In this document: piece after piece, positions 23,421 through 32,250 of the stretch
How positions within the stretch are numbered: position 1 is the first letter of the stretch
Layout: every line of letters starts with the position of its first letter
Program-made: the position numbers and the translations under genes
The notes under the pieces: model-generated
What the model was told of the DNA's origin: nothing
What the model saw: only the letters and a program-made list of their open reading frames with translations
The model's database searches: none
NCBI GenBank assembly: GCA_016794625.1
Contig: JAEUGY010000068.1
Span: 1-64,000, forward strand
Direction: 5' to 3'
DNA length: 64,000 nt
Source of the DNA: Opitutaceae bacterium
GTDB taxonomy: Bacteria > Verrucomicrobiota > Verrucomicrobiia > Opitutales > Opitutaceae

Positions 23421-24818
23421 TCACGTCTTGGCGGAACTCACCTGGTCGGCGATTTCCTCCAGGGGGTAAGTGAAGATCTCGGCCAAGGTCGGGTGGTACC
23501 ACGGGGCGCGCAGCAGGTCAAAGACGGTGGCCTTCAGGGCGAGGGGACCGCTGAAGCAGTGAATGAGCTCACCTGCCGATGGACCAACGACTTCCACTCC
23601 GAGGATCCGGCCTCGCTTGGGTTCGGCGAGTACTTTGACGTAGCCGCGGTGCTCTTCCATGAGAATGGACTTTCCATGGTCGTTGAAGGGGTAGCTCGCC
23701 TTGAGGAAGGGCTGGCCGGCCTGGGTCAGGTCGGACTCGAGGGCGCCGAGGGTAGCGAGCGCGGGGTCGGTAAAAACCACGTTGAGCAGGAGGGACGGAT
23801 CCACGGGTTTGAGCCCTTTCACCCCGAACGCGTGGCGCGCGGCCAGTTCACCCTGGGCCACGGCGAGGTGCACAATGTCAAACGGTCCGCAGACGTCGCC
23901 GCCGGCGTAAACGTGGGGCACGCTGGTTTGCTGCCAGCGGTTCACCTGGATGCGTCCGGCGGGCGACACCTTGACCCCCGCCGCCGCCAGGCCGAGGTCA
24001 GCGGTGGCCGGTTCGCGGCCGAGTGCGTTGAAGAGCCGCCGGGCCCGACGCCGGACGCGTTTCCCGCCGTGCAAGAATGTCACCTGCACGCCGTGGTCAT
24101 CGCCGGACACGGCCTCGATCTGGGTGTCGACGAACAGGTCGATGCCTTCGTCGCGGAACGCCTGCTGCACCACCGCGCTGGCCTCCGGGGAGTGGTCGCG
24201 CAGAATGTTCGGACTGCGCTGGATGAGAACCACGCGCGAACCGATGCGACGCAGAAACTGCGACAGCTCGCAGGCCACGATGCCACCGCCCAGCACGATG
24301 ACACTCTCCGGCACATGGTCGAGGTCGAGCACATCGTCGCTCGTCCAGAACGGTGTCGTGGCGAGCCCGGGTACCGGCGGAACGCTGATGCGAGAACCCG
24401 TGCCGATGATGAACCGGTCGGCGGTGACTCGACGCCCGCCGGCCAGTTCCAGGGTGTGAGGATCGACGAAGCGGGCCCGCTCGCGCAGCAGGACGAAACG
24501 ATCCGAGCTCATCATCTTCACCCGATAATCCGCAAACTCGGCGATGATGCGACGCTTGCGCGCCCGCACCGCCTTCATGTCGATGCCGACCTTCGGAATC
24601 CGCAGACCCAGCGTGCGGCCGTGCCGCGCGTGATGCAGCACATCGGTGACGTGCAGCAAGGTCTTCGACGGCATGCAGCCCCGCAGGATGCAAAGTCCGC
24701 CGAGTTCAGGGCCGGCATCGACGATGGCGACGCGTTTGCCCAGACCCGCGGCCACCCGGGCGGCGTTGAAACCGGCGGAGCCGCCGCCGAGGGCGAGGAA
24801 ATCGAAGTGAGCGTTCAT
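23421..24818 (-). CDS. FAD-dependent pyridine nucleotide-disulfide oxidoreductase, dihydrolipoyl dehydrogenase-like
   Basis: The protein has 465 residues from the ATG at 24818; the open frame continues upstream but that part does not resemble protein sequence of the family. It has the FAD-binding motif GGGSAGFNAA (11-20), redox-active disulfide CILRGC (Cys43, Cys48) followed by MPSK, an NAD(P) motif VLGGGIVACELSQFL, the second FAD motif VYAGGDV, and the active-site HPTLAEIF near residue 447. This is the class I flavin disulfide reductase layout (dihydrolipoyl dehydrogenase, mercuric reductase). There is no 2-oxoacid dehydrogenase gene nearby, so the true substrate is open. It follows the sugar transferase gene by 83 bases on the same strand. 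Confidence 0.88.
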   Translation of the reverse strand: MNAHFDFLALGGGSAGFNAARVAAGLGKRVAIVDAGPELGGLCILRGCMPSKTLLHVTDVLHHARHGRTLGLRIPKVGIDMKAVRARKRRIIAEFADYRVKMMSSDRFVLLRERARFVDPHTLELAGGRRVTADRFIIGTGSRISVPPVPGLATTPFWTSDDVLDLDHVPESVIVLGGGIVACELSQFLRRIGSRVVLIQRSPNILRDHSPEASAVVQQAFRDEGIDLFVDTQIEAVSGDDHGVQVTFLHGGKRVRRRARRLFNALGREPATADLGLAAAGVKVSPAGRIQVNRWQQTSVPHVYAGGDVCGPFDIVHLAVAQGELAARHAFGVKGLKPVDPSLLLNVVFTDPALATLGALESDLTQAGQPFLKASYPFNDHGKSILMEEHRGYVKVLAEPKRGRILGVEVVGPSAGELIHCFSGPLALKATVFDLLRAPWYHPTLAEIFTYPLEEIADQVSSAKT

Positions 24819-24901
24819 GGCTTGGAAGGAGGAGGCCGTCGATGCACCGCGGGACGGATTGAATCCCTCCCGGACACGTGGCCCCGGAGGAAGACGGTGC
24901 A

Positions 24902-26272
24902 TCACTTGCCCTTGCCGACGAGCATGGTGTGAATCGTCTTCAACACAATCGACGCGTCGAGCAGGAATGAAAAGTGACGGATGTAGTAGAGGTCGAACTC
25001 GAGCTTGCGCAGGGTGTTTTCCAGCGTTGCGCCGTAGGGATAGTTGACCTGCGCCCAGCCGGTGATGCCGGGCCGCACGAGGTGACGGAAGTGATAGCAG
25101 GGGATCTCCTGCTCGTAGTGCCGGACCAGATCCTCCCACTCGGCGCGCGGACCGATCAGGCTCATTTCCCCCCGCAGCACATTCCAGAGCTGAGGAAGCT
25201 CATCGATGCGGGTGGCGCGCAGGAACCGGCCGACGCGCGTGATGCGGGCCGGATCCACCCCGGGCGCGGGCGTTTGCGCCGGGCCCGGCGCTCGCATGCT
25301 GCGGAGCTTGACCACGGTGAACGGATGCCGGTTCCGCCCGATGCGCCGCTGCCGGAACAGCGCCGGACCTCCATCCTCGAGACGCACCGCCAAGGCCGCC
25401 GCGAGCAGCACCGGCGCAGCGAGGACCAGACCGGACACCGCACAGGCAATGTCCGTGGCGCGCTTGAGCCGCTCGAAGACGGGTTCGCGGGCGATCTTGA
25501 AACCCTCCTGGAAGAGCCAGGTCTGGTTCAGGCGGTAAAGCGGGATTTTCCGCCAATACACCTGGTGGAAAAGCTCCAGGGTGTAGGTCGGAACTCCCTT
25601 GAAGTAGAGCTCGACCAAGGGCTGCGAGATGTCCCCGGGCAGCTCGCGCCCCGATTCGCGCAGCACGATCGCCTCGACCGACAGTCGGGAGGTTTCGATC
25701 TCTGCCAACACCTCGCGAAACGTGCGGCGTTCCATGTCCGCGTGTCCCTCCGTCGCGGGGGCGCCACTCGCGTCCGCATAAAGCACCGGGCGGTTGAACC
25801 CGTTGCGCAGACACTCGCCGTGGAACGCCTCGCTACTCACCCGGTCTCCGATGAACAGGAGGTGATGCCGCTCCTGGTGTCGGATGCGCCGCAGGTATAG
25901 GGAACGCCGGTACGCGAGGGTCAGCGGCAGGCAGGCACCGAAGCCGAGCAGGGTGACGGCGCGGCTGCCCTGCAGCGGGTAGTTGGCCGGGATGACGGCG
26001 AAGGTGAGCAGGAGCGTGGCGAGCGTGGCGCCGACCATGGCGATGAGATGCTGGCTCGCGAAGTCGAGGCTCAGCATGTCGGTGCGGTCACGGTAACCGT
26101 CGATGAGATACACGCCTGAGGCCAGGAAGGCGAGGGGACCCAGCAGGGGCCAGGTGATCCAGTGGCCCGGAGAGGCGATACCGCGGGCCCAGGCCGCCGC
26201 GTTGAAGCAGACCAGGACGCAGAGCGCGTCGAGGGCCAGCAGCAGGGCGGCGGTCTTGCGCGGTGTCATCAT
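24902..26272 (-). CDS. Membrane undecaprenyl-phosphate sugar-phosphate transferase (initiating enzyme)
   Basis: This 456-residue polyprenyl glycosylphosphotransferase has four N-terminal membrane segments (for example ALLLALDALCVLVCFNAAAWA), a CoA-binding-like central domain, a further helix ATDIACAVSGLVLAAPVLLAAALA, and the cytoplasmic catalytic domain: GPALFRQRRIGRNRHPFTVVKLRSM, LRATRIDELPQLWNVLRGEMSLIGPRAE, HLVRPGITGWAQVNY. It transfers a sugar-1-phosphate to undecaprenyl phosphate, the first step of a lipid-linked glycan. It sits 15 bases after a glycosyltransferase gene and downstream of a terminator, so it is expressed separately from the 20-gene operon or by read-through. Confidence 0.92.
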   Translation of the reverse strand: MMTPRKTAALLLALDALCVLVCFNAAAWARGIASPGHWITWPLLGPLAFLASGVYLIDGYRDRTDMLSLDFASQHLIAMVGATLATLLLTFAVIPANYPLQGSRAVTLLGFGACLPLTLAYRRSLYLRRIRHQERHHLLFIGDRVSSEAFHGECLRNGFNRPVLYADASGAPATEGHADMERRTFREVLAEIETSRLSVEAIVLRESGRELPGDISQPLVELYFKGVPTYTLELFHQVYWRKIPLYRLNQTWLFQEGFKIAREPVFERLKRATDIACAVSGLVLAAPVLLAAALAVRLEDGGPALFRQRRIGRNRHPFTVVKLRSMRAPGPAQTPAPGVDPARITRVGRFLRATRIDELPQLWNVLRGEMSLIGPRAEWEDLVRHYEQEIPCYHFRHLVRPGITGWAQVNYPYGATLENTLRKLEFDLYYIRHFSFLLDASIVLKTIHTMLVGKGK

Positions 26273-26287
26273 GCGTCCGAAGATCGC

Positions 26288-27499
26288 TCAGACCGGGCCG
26301 GTCGGCGGACGCGAATCGCGCGCGCCGAGCAATGCACTCCAGTCGGCCAGCGCGCGCTCGAAGCCGCCGGCGGTGCGATGAAATTCCCGCGCGGCGGTGG
26401 CGGCCTCTTCGCGACGGGACGAGCTGCCGGCGAAGTCGCGCAGCGTCGCCGCGACTCCCTCGACGTCCGTGGTGGCGTGGTGCCAGCCGAAACGGTTCTG
26501 GACCACGAGCCGGCCGAATTCGGCGTCGGGCGATCCAATCGACAGCACCGGCCGGCCGACTGCGGCAATGCCGTAGAGTTTGCTCGGAAACACCCAGGCT
26601 TCGCAGCCCGGCCGCTGACAGACAAGGTGGAGATCGATGGCGCTGAGGGCCACCGGAAGCACTTCCCGCGGCTGGCTTGGCAGGAAACGCACGGTCTTGA
26701 GCTTGCGGCGCGCGAGGTCGCGTTCGACGGCGGAGCGCTGGGCGCCGTCGCCGATGAAGACGAAGCGAAAGCGTGCGTCGTTGCGCAGGAGATCGGCGGC
26801 CGCGACCAGGGTTTCGAAGGTGTGCACCCGCCCGAGGTTGCCCGAGTACCCGACGATGAAACCGCCGGAGAGTCCGTTGTCCTGACGCCACGCCGCGACC
26901 GCGCGCGGATCCGGCGGCTCGACCTGTTGCGGCGCCCAGTTGGAGAGGACGCGGACGCGATTCGCAGGCACGCCGCGCGACCGGATCACCGTCGCCATGC
27001 TCTCACTGACCGTCACGCAGGTGTCCGCGTGCAGCCACGCCCGGTCGCGCCAGGGCTGCAGCCACTTCAGTCCCGGCAGCCGGAGCCGATCCATGGCGAT
27101 TTCCGGGTAGATGTCGTGAATCCAGTGATGGCATACGGCGGATTGCTGCTGCAGCAGAGTGAGCAGGCTCGCGCCGATCAGCGGTGGGTCCGAGAGAATG
27201 ACGACCTGGGCGCCCGGCCGCAGGTGCGCCGTCACCCACCGCCGCGCGGCGAGGGCGAACGTCAGGAAGGTGCGGGCTTGGTTGAGCAGACCGCGACGAC
27301 GCGATCGCAGGGATGAACCGACACGAAAGATCGAGACACCCCGGTGCTCCTCCCGCGCCGGTCGCCCCGGAACCACAGAGGTCAGCACCGACACCTGGCG
27401 TCCGCTGGCCGCCAGGCCCGCGGCGAGATCGGTCAGGAGTTGCGCCGTGGCCTGCTCGTTCGGCCAGTAGGTACGGTTGATAAAGATAACAGGTCTCAT
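26288..27499 (-). CDS. Glycosyltransferase, family 4 type (WcaI-like)
   Basis: The protein has 403 residues from the ATG at 27499 (MRPVIFINRTYWPNEQATAQLL); an ATG five codons earlier is also possible. The GT-B fold shows in N-terminal TYWPNEQATAQLLTDLAAGLAASG and C-terminal FIVGYSGNLGRVHTFETLVAAA, VRFLPSQPREVLPVALSAIDLHLV and PSKLYGIAAVGRPVLSIG, the nucleotide-sugar binding segment that in this subfamily has the pattern PSKLY. It is cytoplasmic and adds a sugar to the lipid-linked glycan. It is cotranscribed with the initiating transferase 15 bases downstream. Confidence 0.9.
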   Translation of the reverse strand: MRPVIFINRTYWPNEQATAQLLTDLAAGLAASGRQVSVLTSVVPGRPAREEHRGVSIFRVGSSLRSRRRGLLNQARTFLTFALAARRWVTAHLRPGAQVVILSDPPLIGASLLTLLQQQSAVCHHWIHDIYPEIAMDRLRLPGLKWLQPWRDRAWLHADTCVTVSESMATVIRSRGVPANRVRVLSNWAPQQVEPPDPRAVAAWRQDNGLSGGFIVGYSGNLGRVHTFETLVAAADLLRNDARFRFVFIGDGAQRSAVERDLARRKLKTVRFLPSQPREVLPVALSAIDLHLVCQRPGCEAWVFPSKLYGIAAVGRPVLSIGSPDAEFGRLVVQNRFGWHHATTDVEGVAATLRDFAGSSSRREEAATAAREFHRTAGGFERALADWSALLGARDSRPPTGPV

Positions 27500-27515
27500 C
27501 CGAGAAACCCTCATT

Positions 27516-27551
27516 CGACCACGGATCGACGCGAATGCACACGGATTTCGA
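27516..27551. repeat. Intergenic CCACGGAT-type repeat
   Basis: ACCACGGATCGACGCGAATG followed by CACACGGATTT has the look of a common environmental-genome repeat whose unit is CCACGGAT, a few bases, then ACACGGAT. It sits between the terminator at 27562-27589 and the start of the glycosyltransferase at 27499. Only one copy is in the window. Confidence 0.4.
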
Positions 27552-27561
27552 TCATCTGCGT

Positions 27562-27589
27562 AAAAATGCCCCGGGAATGACCCCGGGGC
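27562..27589 (-). terminator. Intrinsic terminator of the polysaccharide operon
   Basis: Reading leftward, an 8-bp GC stem (GCCCCGGG with CCCGGGGC, loop of 6) is followed by ATTTTTA. It lies 79 bases after the stop of the last gene of the long operon. Stem, T tract, distance and strand all fit a Rho-independent terminator. Confidence 0.75.
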
Positions 27590-27667
27590 GGGCCCGGGAG
27601 TACGGTGGTTTACAGGCTAACAAGCTGAATTCCAGTTTATTGCAGATTCAGCGGCGCAGCGCCCGCG

Positions 27668-28492
27668 TCACTCCGGTCCGCGGTTGGACCGGCGGGCGGC
27701 CCGGAGGGCATCCACCGCAAAGCGTTCGTATTGCGCGAGAAGCCGGCACATCTGCCAGCCGGCCCGGCCATCGAGGAAGCCGCCCCGCAAGAGGTACTGG
27801 TAGCTCCACCGCAGAAACGGTCGGGCGGGCAGATGGTAGCTCAGTTGCTTGAGCGCACGCCGCCGGAGGAGGGGATCGCCGCTGACGAGGGCGCGGACGG
27901 TGGGACCCGCCTCGGTGACGGTGGCCAGGTGGCGGGCGGCCTCCTCCCGGGCGTAGCGCCGGTGTTTCTCCAGCCAGGCGGCTTCGCCGTGGATCAGCAC
28001 GTCATGCTCGTAGCTGGCCCGCAGGGTGGCCAGGCGTTGTCCCGGGGCCTCCCTTTGCCCGTGGCCGACCTGAATCCAGCGAAAGCGGTCCCGGTGGACA
28101 AACCGTGCCTGATACGCAGGAAAGTCCGAGCTGCGCCGCACCCACCGGCCGTGGAGCAGCATGCGCGGTGCGACATAGGCGCCATCGAACGGGGCGTCGG
28201 CGGGCCAGGAGGCGCACTCCGCGTGCAGCTCCGGCGTGAAGCGCTCGTCCGCGTCGAGATGGAACACCCACGGATGGCGCAGCGACAGGTTGGTTTGCGC
28301 GTGGGTGCGCTGCGCGGCGAAGGACTCGAACGGATGGGTGAAGACCCGCGCCCCGGCGGCCCGCGCGACGGCCTGCGTGCCGTCGGTCGAACCGGAGTCG
28401 AGCACGACCACGTCGTCGCACCCGCGCAGCGAGGCGAGGCAGGCCGGCAGGGCCCGCTCCTCGTTGAGCGTGAGCACGAGGACCGAGAACAT
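27668..28492 (-). CDS. Glycosyltransferase, family 2 (last gene of operon)
   Basis: The protein has 274 residues from the ATG at 28492; the open frame before it is a shadow of the neighbouring gene. MFSVLVLTLNEERALPACLASL and VVVLDSGSTDGTQAVARAAGARVFTHPF begin the GT-A fold; VFHLDADERFTPEL carries the metal-binding DxD (about residue 79). The C-terminal half (DVLIHGEAAWLEKHRRYAREEAARHL, LLRRRALKQLSYHLPARPFLR) matches the WaaE/KdtX-like lipopolysaccharide-core subgroup. Its start overlaps the previous stop as TGATG. It adds a sugar on the cytoplasmic face of the membrane. Confidence 0.9.
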   Translation of the reverse strand: MFSVLVLTLNEERALPACLASLRGCDDVVVLDSGSTDGTQAVARAAGARVFTHPFESFAAQRTHAQTNLSLRHPWVFHLDADERFTPELHAECASWPADAPFDGAYVAPRMLLHGRWVRRSSDFPAYQARFVHRDRFRWIQVGHGQREAPGQRLATLRASYEHDVLIHGEAAWLEKHRRYAREEAARHLATVTEAGPTVRALVSGDPLLRRRALKQLSYHLPARPFLRWSYQYLLRGGFLDGRAGWQMCRLLAQYERFAVDALRAARRSNRGPE

Positions 28493-29925
28493 CAGCGATT
28501 CTCCGACAGCGCCGCGTACCGCAGCGCAATGAACCACAGGATCCACCAGATGGAGACAACGGCCGGGTTCGCGAGCGGAAACTCCACGCCCGCGTACAGG
28601 CAAATCAGCAGGCAACCGAGAAGCGGATACCGGCTCGGGGCGTGCCGGAACACGCCGGTCCCCACCCGGAACAGCGGCCAGCCCGCGGCGGCGGTGAGCA
28701 GCACCAACCCGACTCCGCCGAGCTCCGCCAGGATTTGCAGCCAGTCCGAATGGGCCTCCTGATAATAAATCGGCAGACGGTCGACCGGGCTGCGCGGGGT
28801 CGAGTTGTAGAGCGGAAAGACACGTTCGTAGGAATCCAGCCCCCATCCGAACCACGGCTTGTCCGCGGCCATGCGCAGGGTGTCACCATACAGCACGCGC
28901 CGCTGTCCGATGTCGCCCTGCCGGCGCATGTCGGAAATCTGCGACCAGGTGGTCGCGATCCGCTGATTGATCGTTTCCTCCCCCAGCTTGTAGATCGCCG
29001 CCCCGCCGAGCAGGGCTGTCAGGAGCAATCCGCCCGCAAGTACGGCGCTGCGGTGCCCCGCCCGCCGCGTGCGCAGGATCGCGATCAGACCGTGAACGAG
29101 TGCGATCCCGAGGAGCAGTGTGATCAGCAGGGTCGACGAACGCGACGAGCTGAGCGGCACGGTGGCGGCCATGAAAAACGCCGCCAGCAGTCCCCCGCAG
29201 GCCGGGGTGTGCCAGAAGTCCCGCGCCCGCACCCGCGCCGCGTAGTGGAACACCAGCCCGAGTGCGACGGACGTCAGCCCGATGATATAGGCCCCCCAAT
29301 GGTTGTGATAAACAAAGGTGGAGAAAAACGCCGGATGAGGCGCTTTCTCCAGGCCAAAGAAAATGTCGAGTCGGAGCAGCTTTTGCAGCGTGCCGAAAAC
29401 CGAGAGCACCAGTCCGTTCGCGGCCAGGGCGAGCATGAGGCTGCGCAGCGCGTGCCGGGAGCGCACGCAGGCAAAGAGGTTGAAGCCGGTCAGGTAGAGC
29501 CCGAGCATCAGCCACAGCTCCCGCAGGGCCCGGGTGGCGTCCGCCGCGCTGGGTACGAAGTCGGCCAGGGGACGCACGACCCAGACGGTATCCGGACCGA
29601 AACGTCGCGGCACCAGGTTGGGCAGCGCGGTGCTGATGAGCACCATTCCGGCCAGCACCACCATGGGCAGGAGCCAGCGAAAGACGGCGCACGCCTCCGG
29701 GTCCGGGCGTCGCCGGCGGGCGAGGAACTCCCACACGGTGAGGGCGAGCGCGGGCGTGGCCAGCACGCAAAGGATGGGCTTGGCCCACCAGATCTTGCCG
29801 CCGAACATCCATGCGGCGGCCGTCGCGACCAGAAAGGCGTGGAAGATCGCCCAAGGTTCACGCGAACCGGAGCCGAGGGTGAACGTGGTGGTGCGAAGGG
29901 AGCTTTCGGCGGGCGAAGGGGTCAT
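28492..29925 (-). CDS. O-antigen ligase / polymerase family membrane protein (Wzy_C)
   Basis: This 477-residue protein has about ten to twelve hydrophobic segments. The Wzy_C core lies in the C-terminal half: LRSLMLALAANGLVLSVFGTLQ, the large periplasmic loop with DTLRMAADKPWFGWGLDSYERVFPLY (about 345-370) and EAHSDWLQILAELGGVGLVLL, the last carrying the family's conserved H-x-D/N-x-x-L pattern. WaaL-type enzymes transfer undecaprenyl-linked glycan to lipid A core or a similar acceptor; Wzy-type enzymes polymerise. Sequence alone does not separate them, but another Wzy-like gene lies upstream, which makes a ligase role for this one the better guess. Both ends have start-stop overlaps with neighbours. 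Confidence 0.85.
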   Translation of the reverse strand: MTPSPAESSLRTTTFTLGSGSREPWAIFHAFLVATAAAWMFGGKIWWAKPILCVLATPALALTVWEFLARRRRPDPEACAVFRWLLPMVVLAGMVLISTALPNLVPRRFGPDTVWVVRPLADFVPSAADATRALRELWLMLGLYLTGFNLFACVRSRHALRSLMLALAANGLVLSVFGTLQKLLRLDIFFGLEKAPHPAFFSTFVYHNHWGAYIIGLTSVALGLVFHYAARVRARDFWHTPACGGLLAAFFMAATVPLSSSRSSTLLITLLLGIALVHGLIAILRTRRAGHRSAVLAGGLLLTALLGGAAIYKLGEETINQRIATTWSQISDMRRQGDIGQRRVLYGDTLRMAADKPWFGWGLDSYERVFPLYNSTPRSPVDRLPIYYQEAHSDWLQILAELGGVGLVLLTAAAGWPLFRVGTGVFRHAPSRYPLLGCLLICLYAGVEFPLANPAVVSIWWILWFIALRYAALSENR

Positions 29926-31061
29926 GACGGTTGCCGCGCCCCCCCCTGGGCCGACCGCAGGTGGTCATAAAAAGCGAGCAGAGTCCGCGCCGTGTTGGAC
30001 CAGGCGAACGTGGCATGGGCCCAGGCGCGGGCGGTCGATCCGCGCGCCTGCAACGAGTCCGGGGTTTCCGCGAGCGCGGCCTGCAGCGCCGGACCGAACT
30101 CCGACCACGGCACGCACCATCCGGCCCGCGCGGCCTCCAGCAGTTTCCACGGGGTGCTGTCCGTGACCAGCGCCGGGACCCCAGCCGCGAGGGCTTCGGC
30201 CACCACCATGCCGAAGTTTTCCGAGTGTGAGGGCAGCAGGCAAATCGAGGCCGCGGCGTAGGGGGCGGGCCGGTTCATGCCGTCGAAGACCTCGATGCGG
30301 CGGCTGCCGCCGGCGCGGTACACGTACGCACGGAGCGCTTCGACGGAGTACTGCTCGGGCACGCCGACCAGCAACAGCAGCCACTCGGAGGGAGATTGAG
30401 CCAGCCAGAGATCGATCAGTTCCAGCACCCGCTTCTTCGCGTGAAATCGTGAGTAAAACAACGCCGTGGGCCGGCGCGCGCACTCCGGGCAGGCCTGGGT
30501 CCAGTGACGGCGGGCCTCGGCCAGGGCCGCGGCATCCGGGACGTCGACACCGTGGGGCGCGACGCAGACCGGTTGTTTGAACCCATGCGAACGAATCTCT
30601 TCCGCCTCCTCTTCACTCGTCGCATGCCATCCCGCCACCGCCGAAAAGGCGCCGGGATGGAGCCAGTGCTCCGCCAGGTGCTTGCGCCACCGGTGGTGCC
30701 GCCAGGACCAGCCCGACATCATGCCACGGGGCGAGAGGACCAGCGGCACCTTTCGCAGGTGGGCTTCTTCGTGGGCCACTCCGAGTGAACGCAGCCAGAG
30801 TCCGTGGGCGTGCACCACGTCGGGTTCGGCCTGACGCAGGTGGGTCGCCAGCCCGGGCAGTACGCCGAGCCGATCCAGCCAGCCGCGGGCCAGGAACGTG
30901 ATCGTCAGCTGGCCGTGGGTCTCGCGCGAGGGACGATCAGCCCCGGCGAACAGGTCAACCTGGGTTCCTTGCTCCGCCTGAGCCTGGGCCAGCGACCGGG
31001 TGGACTTGCTCGGACCTCCGTGCCGGGCGTCGAGACTGGCTATGACGTGGGAGAGGTGCAT
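29922..31061 (-). CDS. Glycosyltransferase, family 4 type
   Basis: This 379-residue GT-B enzyme opens with MHLSHVIASLDARHGGPSKSTRSLAQAQ and PDVVHAHGLWLRSLGVAHEEAHLRKVPLVLSPRGMMSG, which mark the acceptor domain of WcaC/EPS-type enzymes. The donor domain has ALFYSRFHAKKRVLELIDLW and SICLLPSHSENFGMVVAEALAAGVPALVTDSTPW, with the conserved E-x7-E pattern. It lies 34 bases downstream of the previous glycosyltransferase, one of the few gaps in the operon, and its stop overlaps the Wzy_C gene start (ATGA). The linkage cannot be assigned. Confidence 0.9.
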   Translation of the reverse strand: MHLSHVIASLDARHGGPSKSTRSLAQAQAEQGTQVDLFAGADRPSRETHGQLTITFLARGWLDRLGVLPGLATHLRQAEPDVVHAHGLWLRSLGVAHEEAHLRKVPLVLSPRGMMSGWSWRHHRWRKHLAEHWLHPGAFSAVAGWHATSEEEAEEIRSHGFKQPVCVAPHGVDVPDAAALAEARRHWTQACPECARRPTALFYSRFHAKKRVLELIDLWLAQSPSEWLLLLVGVPEQYSVEALRAYVYRAGGSRRIEVFDGMNRPAPYAAASICLLPSHSENFGMVVAEALAAGVPALVTDSTPWKLLEAARAGWCVPWSEFGPALQAALAETPDSLQARGSTARAWAHATFAWSNTARTLLAFYDHLRSAQGGARQPS

Positions 31062-31095
31062 CGAGCAAGGGGCGCGGCCGGGTGTCGGACGGAGG

Positions 31096-32250
31096 CTAAC
31101 TCCCGCCGCCGGACCCGGTCAACCGCGCAAACTCCCGCAGGAGGCAGGCCGACGTGGCCGAAAAGTCATGACGGCGCGCGTCCTCCTGGGCCTGCGTACC
31201 CAGCTTCCGCCGGAGTTCGGCCCGACCCAACAGTTCGGTCAGACCGGCCGCGAGCGCTTGCGCCGGCCGGGCGGCGGTGTGATCGAAGGTCAGTCCATTG
31301 TGGCCATCGACCAGGAGGTCGCGGTAGCAAGCGAGGCGCGAGACCACCGGCACGGCCCCCGCCGCCATCGCCTCCAGGGGAGCAATGCTCAGCCCCTCGC
31401 CGCGTTCGGCCCGGCTGGGGTAACAGAAAACCGCAAGGCGGCCATAGATCCGCGCCAGTGCGGCGGGATCAAAAACCGGGGGGCGCACCTCAAGGCGCGA
31501 GCCGAGCGCGGGGGCGAACTCCCGGAGCAGGGCATCCCGGTAGTGTTCACCGCCTCCGCCCTGCGACACCGCCACGGGACCGGTCAGCGTGATCTTCCAC
31601 GGCGGGAGGTCGGTTTGTGACAACAAACGAACACCGGCCTCGAGCAGCCACTCCAACCCTTTCTCCGGATGCAGGCGGCCCACGTAACCGATCTCGAGCG
31701 GCACCGGCTCCGGACCCGCGGGCCGGGCGGCTTGGTGCAACGACCAGTCGATCGGATTGGGAAATCGCACGATGCGGTCGGACATCGAGGCATTCTCGGC
31801 CCGCGCCCGTTGCGCCACCGCTTCGCTGGTCGCAAGGAGCAGGTCGGCGCCTCCGTAGGCCCGCACCTGTCCCTTGGGCATGCGGCCGAGCACGACCACG
31901 ACGCGGCCGGCGTCGGGGCGCGCCCGCCGGAGTCCGATGGGCAGGGTGACGGTGTTGCAAACCACGATCTCCCCGGCCGGCAGCCGGCTTCGCACGCGCC
32001 GGCCCCAGCGGTAGTCGAGCCAGAGATTGCGCAGCAGCGACGCGGTGTGGTCCCAGCCGGGAACGCGGAGGTGCCGCACCGCGCCGGTGGAGTCGGAATC
32101 GGGCAGGCCCGGCCAGGTCCGCGAGATCAGCGTCACGTCATGGCCCGCCGAGGCGAAGCCCTCGCCCAGGCGCAGCCAGATCTTTTCGGTCGCACCGCCC
32201 TGGAGGGCTGGCACGGGTAGAAAGAATCCCATGACCAATGTGATGCGCAT
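31096..32250 (-). CDS. Glycosyltransferase, family 4 type
   Basis: The protein has 384 residues from the ATG at 32250, which overlaps the previous stop as TGATG. The N-terminus MRITLVMGFFLPVPALQGGATEKIWLRLGEGFASAGHDV is the acceptor-side Rossmann motif with its glycine loop. The donor domain has PLEIGYVGRLHPEKGLEWLLEAG and LAVFCYPSRAERGEGLSIAPLEAMAAGAVPVVSRLACY, a full E-x7-E motif. It is a soluble or membrane-associated cytoplasmic sugar transferase in the polysaccharide operon. Confidence 0.9.
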   Translation of the reverse strand: MRITLVMGFFLPVPALQGGATEKIWLRLGEGFASAGHDVTLISRTWPGLPDSDSTGAVRHLRVPGWDHTASLLRNLWLDYRWGRRVRSRLPAGEIVVCNTVTLPIGLRRARPDAGRVVVVLGRMPKGQVRAYGGADLLLATSEAVAQRARAENASMSDRIVRFPNPIDWSLHQAARPAGPEPVPLEIGYVGRLHPEKGLEWLLEAGVRLLSQTDLPPWKITLTGPVAVSQGGGGEHYRDALLREFAPALGSRLEVRPPVFDPAALARIYGRLAVFCYPSRAERGEGLSIAPLEAMAAGAVPVVSRLACYRDLLVDGHNGLTFDHTAARPAQALAAGLTELLGRAELRRKLGTQAQEDARRHDFSATSACLLREFARLTGSGGGS

